NCBI GenBank assembly: GCA_900766575.1
Contig: CAAFVW010000056.1
Coordinates: 1-11,431 of the forward strand
From: Lachnospiraceae bacterium
GTDB taxonomy: Bacteria; Bacillota; Clostridia; Lachnospirales; Lachnospiraceae
DNA length: 11,431 bases
Direction: 5' to 3'
Shown here: one piece after another, positions 6,268 through 11,431 of the stretch
Layout: each line of letters begins with the position of its first letter
How positions within the stretch are numbered: the stretch's first letter is position 1
Program-made: the position numbers and the translations under genes
Notes under the pieces: model-generated
Told to the model about the DNA's origin: nothing
Database searches by the model: none
What the model saw: the letters and a program-made list of their open reading frames with translations, nothing else

Positions 6268-6762
6268 ATGAGTGATTCTTACGTGGAATGCCTGGTAAAG
6301 GCAAAACAGCCTGCATGGGCGAAGATTCTGAAAGTATTATTGATCGTGCTGACAGTGCTGAGCTGTCTGGTGATGTTCGTGTTTATCATTTTCCTGCCGG
6401 TAGCTCTGGTGGCAGGCGTGGGAGCATATTTCCTGAACATGTACACAGATCTGGAATATGAATATCTCTATCTGGACAAGGAACTGTCTATTGATAAGAT
6501 CATGGCCAGGAGCAAGAGAAAGCGTGTCGGTACTTACAACATTGACCGCATGGAAGTGTTTGCACCGGTCTTCTCCTATCATTTGGACAATTTCAAGAAT
6601 CGCCAGGTGAAGGAAAAGGATTACAGCATCGGTGAAGTATTACAGCCGGATGGACGTTATGCCATGTATTATGAAGGCGGCGAGAAGATTCTCCTGAGCC
6701 CCAATGAAGAATTGGTGAAAGTACTTAAAAGCGTGGCTCCCCGTAAAGTATTCAGCGAATAG
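6268..6762 (+). CDS. Small membrane protein, DUF6106-like
   Basis: 164 residues of unknown function. It resembles, from memory, the DUF6106 proteins of Lachnospiraceae and relatives. Residues 1-19 are a short cytoplasmic start (MSDSYVECLVKAK). Residues about 20-56 are a long hydrophobic stretch with Pro44 near its middle, probably a two-helix hairpin. Residues 58-164 form a soluble domain rich in beta-like segments (DLEYEYLYLDKELSIDKI, GTYNIDRMEVF, RYAMYYEGGEKILLSPN) reminiscent of bacterial PH-type domains; that is inference. If the hairpin is right, both ends face the cytosol. ATG 6268 has AAAAGGA about 8 nt upstream. An in-frame ATG at 6178 lacks a ribosome site and would add a basic, unlikely 30-residue extension. 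It appears monocistronic, with its own promoter and the terminator at 6803-6838. Confidence 0.85.
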   Translation: MSDSYVECLVKAKQPAWAKILKVLLIVLTVLSCLVMFVFIIFLPVALVAGVGAYFLNMYTDLEYEYLYLDKELSIDKIMARSKRKRVGTYNIDRMEVFAPVFSYHLDNFKNRQVKEKDYSIGEVLQPDGRYAMYYEGGEKILLSPNEELVKVLKSVAPRKVFSE

Positions 6763-6802
6763 TGCGGAAAAGATTCTTGTGGTGAATTAATTATGACAGA
6801 AG

Positions 6803-6838
6803 ATCCAATGTATTATATATAGTACATTGGATTTTTTT
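6803..6838 (+). terminator. Strong intrinsic terminator
   Basis: A perfect 10-bp stem, ATCCAATGTA (6803-6812) with TACATTGGAT (6823-6832), extended inward by a G-U pair and two A-T pairs to a 4-nt loop. A run of seven Ts (6832-6838) follows. It closes the 6268-6762 transcript and insulates guaB. Confidence 0.9.
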
Positions 6839-6879
6839 GCGCAGCAGCGGCATTTTGATAAAAATTATAAGATATTCGG

Positions 6880-6908
6880 TTGACAGTCATACAAAACTCT
6901 GCTAAACT
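6880..6908 (+). promoter_or_regulatory. guaB promoter (extended -10)
   Basis: A perfect -35 box TTGACA (6880-6885), a 17-nt spacer and a -10 box TAAACT (6903-6908; 4 of 6) preceded by TG at 6900-6901, giving the extended TGnTAAACT form. The start would be near 6915, only a few bases before the inverted repeat at 6918. The leader to the ATG at 7013 is then about 98 nt. Confidence 0.75.
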
Positions 6909-6917
6909 CATGGAAAT

Positions 6918-6960
6918 GTTATAAGTACAGCAAATGAATAATATAAATGATACTTATAAC
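6918..6960 (+). promoter_or_regulatory. 10-bp inverted repeat in the guaB leader
   Basis: GTTATAAGTA (6918-6927) and its perfect reverse complement TACTTATAAC (6951-6960), separated by 23 AT-rich nt, begin a few bases after the predicted start site. It could be an operator pair or an RNA stem. It does not match the purine riboswitch core or the B. subtilis PurR box as I know them. Downstream, CAAAT recurs at 6968, 6979 and 6989 with helical spacing. Confidence 0.55.
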
Positions 6961-7012
6961 GCTATCACAAATCATTCGCAAATCTTATCAAATGAACACA
7001 GGAGGAGAGAAA

Positions 7013-8470
7013 ATGGGACAGATTATTGGTGAAGGCATTACCTTTGATGACGTACTGCTCGTACCGTCTTATTCTCAGGTAGTCCCCAATCAGGTGGATT
7101 TGACCACATGGCTGACAAAGAAGATCAAGCTGAACATTCCTATGATGAGCGCAGGAATGGATACCGTTACCGAACACCGCATGGCAATCGCTATGGCAAG
7201 ACAGGGTGGTATCGGTATCATTCACAAGAACATGTCTATCGAAGCACAGGCAGAAGAGGTAGATAAGGTAAAGCGTTCCGAGAATGGTGTCATCACCGAT
7301 CCTTTTTCTCTGTCTCCCGAACATACTCTGGCAGATGCAGATGCTCTGATGGCTAAGTTCCGCATTTCCGGTGTCCCTATTACAGAGGGAAGAAAATTAG
7401 TTGGTATCATTACCAACCGTGATCTGAAGTTTGAGACCGATTTTACCAAGAAGATCAAAGAGTCCATGACCAGCGAGGGTCTGATCACCGCTCCCGAAGG
7501 CATCACTTTGGAAGAGGCGAAGAAGATTCTGGCTAAGGCAAGAAAAGAAAAGCTTCCCATCGTGGACAAGGATTTCAATTTAAAGGGTCTGATCACCATC
7601 AAAGATATTGAGAAGACCATCAAATATCCTCTGGCAGCCAAGGATTCCCAAGGCAGACTGCTCTGTGGTGCCGGTGTTGGTATCACAGCGAACGTACTGG
7701 ATCGTGTGGCAGCTCTGGTAGCAGCCAAAGTCGATGTTGTGGTACTGGATTCCGCACATGGGCATTCCCAGAACGTTCTGAACTGCCTGAAGATGATCAA
7801 AGAGAAATATCCCGATCTGCAGGTTATCGCAGGTAACGTAGCTACCGGTGATGCTACCCGTGCACTGATCGAGGCTGGTGCAGATGCCGTTAAGGTAGGT
7901 ATCGGACCTGGTTCCATCTGTACTACCCGTGTGGTTGCAGGTATCGGTGTTCCCCAGGTATCCGCTATCATGGACTGCTATAGCGTGGCAAAAGAATACG
8001 GTATTCCCATCATTGCTGATGGCGGTATCAAGTATTCCGGAGATATTACCAAGGCAATCGCAGCCGGCGGTAACGTATGTATGATGGGTTCCATGTTCGC
8101 AGGATGCGAGGAGAGCCCGGGAGAATACGAACTGTTCCAGGGCAGAAAATACAAGGTATACCGTGGCATGGGTTCCATCGCGGCTATGGAGAACGGCAGT
8201 AAGGATCGTTACTTCCAGGAGAATGCAAAGAAACTGGTACCCGAAGGTGTCGAGGGCCGTGTGGCTTACAAGGGCAGCGTAGAAGATACCGTATTCCAGT
8301 TACTCGGCGGTCTTCGTTCCGGTATGGGTTACTGCGGTGCACAGGATATCGAAACCCTGAAAGAGACCGGCAGATTCGTGAAGATCTCCGCAGCATCTCT
8401 GAAAGAGAGCCATCCTCATGATATCCACATCACCAAGGAAGCTCCGAACTACAGCGTGGATGATAAATAA
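7013..8470 (+). CDS. guaB: Inosine-5'-monophosphate dehydrogenase
   Basis: Oxidises IMP to XMP with NAD+ in the cytosol, the rate-limiting and committed step toward GMP/GTP. It has 485 residues, as usual for the bacterial enzyme. The TIM barrel is split by a two-CBS-domain insert at about residues 92-205 (GVITDPFSLSPEHTLADA; MTSEGLITAPEGITLEEA), where adenine/guanine nucleotides modulate many homologues. Catalytic Cys303 lies in the potassium-loop motif GPGSICTTR. IADGGIKYSGD is the phosphate-binding motif, and the mobile-flap Arg-Tyr pair is Arg399-Tyr400 (KDRYFQ). All key residues are present. ATG 7013 has GGAGGAG (7001-7007) directly upstream. In-frame ATGs at 6947 and 6992 would run through the inverted repeat or the ribosome site and are not credible. 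It stands alone, flanked by terminators. Confidence 0.98.
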   Translation: MGQIIGEGITFDDVLLVPSYSQVVPNQVDLTTWLTKKIKLNIPMMSAGMDTVTEHRMAIAMARQGGIGIIHKNMSIEAQAEEVDKVKRSENGVITDPFSLSPEHTLADADALMAKFRISGVPITEGRKLVGIITNRDLKFETDFTKKIKESMTSEGLITAPEGITLEEAKKILAKARKEKLPIVDKDFNLKGLITIKDIEKTIKYPLAAKDSQGRLLCGAGVGITANVLDRVAALVAAKVDVVVLDSAHGHSQNVLNCLKMIKEKYPDLQVIAGNVATGDATRALIEAGADAVKVGIGPGSICTTRVVAGIGVPQVSAIMDCYSVAKEYGIPIIADGGIKYSGDITKAIAAGGNVCMMGSMFAGCEESPGEYELFQGRKYKVYRGMGSIAAMENGSKDRYFQENAKKLVPEGVEGRVAYKGSVEDTVFQLLGGLRSGMGYCGAQDIETLKETGRFVKISAASLKESHPHDIHITKEAPNYSVDDK

Positions 8471-8491
8471 GTTTTACCAAAAAGAGATGAG

Positions 8492-8528
8492 AAAGGTGAT
8501 CGTAGGTCAGACTTACGATCGCCTTTTT
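8492..8528 (+). terminator. guaB intrinsic terminator
   Basis: A 13-pair stem (8492-8504 with 8514-8526; one G-U, remainder Watson-Crick) whose arms are AAAGGTGATCGTA and TACGATCGCCTTT, with further pairing toward a very small loop. The T-run is 8524-8528. It is strong and begins 22 nt after the guaB stop, separating guaB from the downstream c-di-GMP gene. Confidence 0.92.
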
Positions 8529-8617
8529 CTGCATGCAAAGTATTTGCAATAATTGACAAAATGATCCGAATTTTTCAAGCAATTTAATAAATATAGCAAA
8601 AAATGTAAAATAATAGC

Positions 8618-8647
8618 TTGTATCAATTTCGGGATACATGGTAGAAT
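8618..8647 (+). promoter_or_regulatory. Promoter of the c-di-GMP gene, with internal dyad
   Basis: TTGTAT (8618-8623; 4 of 6), an 18-nt spacer and TAGAAT (8642-8647; 5 of 6) preceded by TG (8639-8640), an extended -10. The start would fall near 8654. Within the spacer lies a perfect 6-bp dyad, TGTATC (8619-8624) and GATACA (8633-8638), 8 nt apart. A repressor or activator bound there would contact the polymerase site directly. Confidence 0.6.
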
Positions 8648-8649
8648 AT

Positions 8650-8679
8650 AAATATTCGGGAAGGAATTTCTGAATATTT
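8650..8679 (+). promoter_or_regulatory. GNRA-capped leader hairpin
   Basis: Positions 8650-8662 pair with 8667-8679 (13 pairs including two G-U) around the tetraloop GGAA (8663-8666), a GNRA-type loop. The stem starts around the predicted transcription start and ends 11 nt before the ribosome site AGGGGAG (8691-8697). It could stabilise the 5' end or be a protein-binding site. It is not a recognisable c-di-GMP riboswitch. Confidence 0.55.
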
Positions 8680-8704
8680 TACAGAGAAACAGGGGAGCAA
8701 AAAA

Positions 8705-11296
8705 GTGGCTGAGTTTGCATTACGTGAATTGATAGACGAAAAGCGCCTGCAGCATCTGCAGAACGAGTTCTGCAAGGTGACGGGAGTCACAGCGGTCTGT
8801 GTGGACAAGGAAGGCAGAGCCATAACAGAGCCGTACATCGATAAGTCCCTGATAAGACCGGATGGGGAAGATCCGATCTTAGGAGAATATCGGAAGAAAG
8901 CAGCGCAGGCATTAGACAGAGTACAGGAAGGATCCCTGGAGGAACAGGTGGTGGAAGAGCTGCCGGATGGCGGACATGTGGCAGCAGTTGCCGTCAGTGT
9001 GGAGAATCAGATCATTCTGTACTGGCAGGTATATGATCTGAAGAAGCTCGATACCATATCTTTTTACCAGATTCTGGATCTGTTGCGGGATACCAGTGCA
9101 GATATCTACAGAGACCGTATGTCCTGTTTCAGCGCGGAAGCCGAGAGCAGAAGGAGCAGATATGCGGAGGAAGAGATGAGCCGCAATCTCCATACGATAG
9201 AGGCTACTACGGAGATCGTCCAGCTCCTGGACAGCGATGATCAGATCGAACTGGCCATGAACCGATGGCTGAAGATTTTGGCACAGCACATTCAGGTAGA
9301 CAGCGCAGAGATTTTTCAGCTGCAGGCAGACACGGATACGATGAATGTCGTCTGTGAATGGCTGGCACCGGGACTGATCTCTTATTTTGACAAGACCAGT
9401 GGGATTCCCGAGAAATCTTTTCTCCATACAGAGAAGCCACTGGTGGTATCTACGGACAGTGTGGGTAAGCCTGACTCTGAGGAAATTGAAAAGATAGGCA
9501 TGAAAGCCGTGATGATATTTCCTATCCTGAAACAGGAGAGCGGCAATATGGTGCTGTCTCTGAACCACAGAAGACAGGGGCATGTCTGGAGCATGGCGGA
9601 GATTAAATTCACTTCTGACGCGGTGAAGATCTTACAGAGTATCCTGACCAGACGGATCCAGAAAAATTCCCTGGCAGGTTCTTACGCCGCACTGGAGGAG
9701 ATCCTGGACAATGTGGGATGTGCCATCTACGTAACGGATCAGAATACTGGCAGAATGCTGTTCGCCAACCAGATATTGAAGAATACCTTTGCCAAGGAAC
9801 TGATGGATCATAATTTTGATGCCCTGCTGCAGTCCAGTATCCACAAGGACAAAACCAGAACTGTCAGCGTGGTATATCATGCGGAGAAGGAGACCTGGTA
9901 CGATCTGTTGTGCAAGGAGATCGCCTGGGTGGATGGCAAAAAAGCCAATCTGTACTCTCTGTATGACATTACAGATAAAAAGCTGTACCAGCGCCGGATC
10001 GAGCAGCAGGCATACACAGATTTTCTGACGGGACTGTATAACCGCATGTGCTGTGAGAGGGATCTGGCGAGACAGATCGATCAGGCGAAGAAGATCGGAG
10101 GAAAAGGAGCGTTATTGTATCTGGATCTGGATGATTTCAAGCATATCAATGACGGACTGGGACACCAGTACGGTGATGTGCTGTTAAAATCCATCTCCCA
10201 TGCACTGAAACGGATCAATGGCATCGAGAATACCTGTTACCGTATGGGTGGAGACGAATTCGTCATTATCATTCCGCCGGACAGCTATCCCCGGTTTGAA
10301 AATATTGTGGAAGATATTAAGAAGATCTTCAGCAAACCCTGGTTTTTGAAGGATGCAGATTATTACTGTACCATGAGTATGGGCATCGTCACTTTCCCGG
10401 ATGCAGGAGATTCTGTGACAGATCTGATCAAAAAAGCGGATATTGCCATGTATGAGGCGAAAAAGACCGGTAAAAACCGTGTGGAAACGTATCGGGAAGG
10501 CAATGATTCCGTATCGGGACGCCGTCTGGATATGGAGAAGAACATGCGTGATGCCACGGTGGAAGGCTACCGGGAGTTCGAGGTCTATTACCAGCCTATC
10601 ATCGATATTCAGGGCGGCAAGGATGTCTGTGCCGGAGCCGAGGCACTGATCCGCTGGAACAGTGCAAAGCTGGGATTTATCTCGCCGGCGGAATTCATTC
10701 CCCTGGCGGAGTATCTGGGACTGATCAATCCCATCGGCAATTATGTACTGACGGAGGCCTGTACCCGCTGTAAGCGCTGGAACGATATCGGATATCCGGA
10801 TTATAAAGTAAATGTCAACCTCTCTGTGGTACAGCTCTTACAGCCGGATATCGTAGAGACGGTGGAAAAAGCGCTTGCGGATACCGGATTGTCACCGAAA
10901 AATCTGACACTGGAGGTAACAGAGAGTCTTGCAATCAACGATATGGATCGTATGAAGGAGATCCTGAACCGGATCAAGGCACTGGGTGTCTCACTGGCAC
11001 TGGATGATTTCGGAACCGGTTATTCTTCCCTGAACCATATCCGGGAGATCCCCATTGATGTCATCAAGGTGGATCAGAGCTTCGTCAAGGATCTGGCGGG
11101 GGATGCCTATTCCCAGTCCTTTATCAAGATGGTGGCAGAGCTGGCACAGACCATTGGCGTCAGTGTCTGCGTGGAAGGTATTGAGACTCCGGAACAGTTC
11201 AAAGTGCTGCAGGGCATGAAGGTCAAATATATTCAGGGATACTATTTTGACCGTCCTATGGAGAGGCATGCGTTCGAGGCAAAATATGTGAAGTAA
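8705..11296 (+). CDS. PocR-like/GAF/PAS/GGDEF/EAL cyclic-di-GMP enzyme
   Basis: 863 residues that could both make c-di-GMP from GTP (GGDEF) and hydrolyse it (EAL). The start is GTG 8705, with AGGGGAG 7 nt upstream. Order: a PocR-like N-terminus (about 1-120; LIDEKRLQHLQNEFCKVTGVTAVCVDKEG is typical), a helical linker (about 140-160), a GAF-like region (about 161-320), a PAS-like region (about 325-435; EEILDNVGCAIYVTD), GGDEF (about 438-600) and EAL (about 610-863). GGDEF is intact at 515-519 (YRMGGDEFVII), with LDLDDFKHIND for metal and GTP. The inhibitory RxxD site is replaced by GIEN. EAL keeps every catalytic motif I can check: EALIRW (Glu646), NVNLS, LEVTES, LDDFGTGYSSL, IKVDQSF, VEGIET and QGYYFDRP. 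No membrane segment or signal peptide is seen, so it is a cytosolic sensor. The ligand is unknown. It is monocistronic, downstream of guaB but with its own promoter. Confidence 0.93.
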   Translation: MAEFALRELIDEKRLQHLQNEFCKVTGVTAVCVDKEGRAITEPYIDKSLIRPDGEDPILGEYRKKAAQALDRVQEGSLEEQVVEELPDGGHVAAVAVSVENQIILYWQVYDLKKLDTISFYQILDLLRDTSADIYRDRMSCFSAEAESRRSRYAEEEMSRNLHTIEATTEIVQLLDSDDQIELAMNRWLKILAQHIQVDSAEIFQLQADTDTMNVVCEWLAPGLISYFDKTSGIPEKSFLHTEKPLVVSTDSVGKPDSEEIEKIGMKAVMIFPILKQESGNMVLSLNHRRQGHVWSMAEIKFTSDAVKILQSILTRRIQKNSLAGSYAALEEILDNVGCAIYVTDQNTGRMLFANQILKNTFAKELMDHNFDALLQSSIHKDKTRTVSVVYHAEKETWYDLLCKEIAWVDGKKANLYSLYDITDKKLYQRRIEQQAYTDFLTGLYNRMCCERDLARQIDQAKKIGGKGALLYLDLDDFKHINDGLGHQYGDVLLKSISHALKRINGIENTCYRMGGDEFVIIIPPDSYPRFENIVEDIKKIFSKPWFLKDADYYCTMSMGIVTFPDAGDSVTDLIKKADIAMYEAKKTGKNRVETYREGNDSVSGRRLDMEKNMRDATVEGYREFEVYYQPIIDIQGGKDVCAGAEALIRWNSAKLGFISPAEFIPLAEYLGLINPIGNYVLTEACTRCKRWNDIGYPDYKVNVNLSVVQLLQPDIVETVEKALADTGLSPKNLTLEVTESLAINDMDRMKEILNRIKALGVSLALDDFGTGYSSLNHIREIPIDVIKVDQSFVKDLAGDAYSQSFIKMVAELAQTIGVSVCVEGIETPEQFKVLQGMKVKYIQGYYFDRPMERHAFEAKYVK

Positions 11297-11305
11297 CAGT
11301 TCAGC

Positions 11306-11368
11306 CATAGAATAGCAAATGCGACGATCGGGTGCTTGCACACGGAGCGGCACTTTTGCTATTCTATG
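11306..11368. repeat. 14-bp perfect inverted repeat without T-run
   Basis: CATAGAATAGCAAA (11306-11319) and TTTGCTATTCTATG (11355-11368) are perfect complements around a 35-nt GC-rich loop. They begin 9 nt after the stop codon of the c-di-GMP gene. The position suggests a terminator, but neither strand has a T-run after the stem. It could be a 3'-stabilising hairpin, a rho-dependent end, or a dispersed palindromic repeat unit. Confidence 0.6.
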
Positions 11369-11400
11369 AGCGGAGCGCCCAAAACATGAATAAAAGATGA

Positions 11401-11427
11401 GCTGCATAGCAGCGACGGCTGCGCAGC
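11401..11427. repeat. Alternating GCTGC/GCAGC half-sites
   Basis: GCTGC (11401), GCAGC (11409), GCTGC (11418) and GCAGC (11423) alternate in 27 bases. Adjacent pairs can fold separately, or the outer and inner pairs can nest around a GACG tetraloop. GCGCAGCAG (11421-11429) also occurs at 6839-6847, just after a terminator. The window ends here, so the full unit cannot be judged. Confidence 0.4.
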
Positions 11428-11431
11428 AGAC

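Noticed and set aside
6909..7012. Purine riboswitch in the guaB leader
   Set aside because: The leader has TATAA-like text, but I cannot find the conserved three-way junction core with its two loop-loop stems, and no terminator or sequestering stem follows.
8553..8558. Perfect TTGACA as a -35 box for the c-di-GMP gene
   Set aside because: No acceptable -10 hexamer at 16-19 nt; the nearest TTTAAT is 24 nt away. The TTGTAT/TGGTAGAAT pair downstream is better.
8648..8704. c-di-GMP riboswitch ahead of the GGDEF-EAL gene
   Set aside because: The leader is only about 50 nt and lacks the conserved c-di-GMP-I or -II core; it is a simple hairpin.
1..11431. CRISPR array, tRNA/rRNA genes, transposase or prophage genes
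   Set aside because: No regularly spaced direct repeats, no cloverleaf-like segments and no transposase, integrase or phage proteins were seen on either strand.

Overview
The window most likely comes from a Firmicute of class Clostridia, probably a gut Lachnospiraceae. The evidence is moderate G+C, strong GGAGG-type ribosome binding sites, extended -10 promoters, hairpin-plus-T-run terminators, Lachnospiraceae-like GatC/GatA/GatB and IMP dehydrogenase sequences, and a small membrane protein that resembles families restricted to these bacteria. This placement comes from sequence recall, not from a search.

Layout. Positions 1-4892 (+ strand) hold a translation operon: the 3' nine-tenths of aspS (aspartyl-tRNA synthetase; start outside the window), then gatC, gatA and gatB (the three subunits of the tRNA-dependent amidotransferase). 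Intercistronic gaps are 23, 51 and 84 nt, with no obvious internal promoter or T-run terminator. AspRS can charge tRNA with Asp, and GatCAB can convert Asp-tRNAAsn to Asn-tRNAAsn (and Glu-tRNAGln to Gln-tRNAGln), so synthetase and amidating enzyme are made together. A hairpin-rich, gene-free stretch (4893-5206) separates this operon from a convergent minus-strand gene.

Positions 5207-5968 (- strand) encode an unrecognised single-pass membrane protein with a large outside domain. A divergent gene at 6268-6762 (+) encodes a small DUF6106-like membrane protein. The 299-bp region between them carries a good candidate promoter for each, with shared ATGATA/TATCAT half-sites. A strong terminator follows at 6803-6838.

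Positions 7013-8470 (+) are guaB (IMP dehydrogenase, the committed step to GMP). It has its own extended -10 promoter, a leader of about 98 nt containing a 10-bp inverted repeat, and a strong terminator. Positions 8705-11296 (+) encode an 863-residue cyclic-di-GMP enzyme with a PocR-like N-terminus, GAF-like and PAS-like regions, GGDEF and EAL. Its promoter has a dyad in the -35/-10 spacer and its leader holds a 13-bp GNRA-capped hairpin. GuaB supplies the GTP pool that GGDEF enzymes use, but separate promoters and a terminator argue that the two genes are adjacent rather than co-transcribed. The right edge (11297-11431) is gene-free and carries a 14-bp perfect inverted repeat without a T-run, plus a cluster of GCTGC/GCAGC half-sites.

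The coding content is mostly core metabolism, and I see no clear new multi-gene system. The most notable signals are non-coding (a two-layer symmetric hairpin at 5027-5066, mutually exclusive hairpins between gatC and gatA, and leader dyads of guaB and the c-di-GMP gene), together with the reduced PocR-like sensor on a GGDEF-EAL enzyme that appears intact in both catalytic domains.
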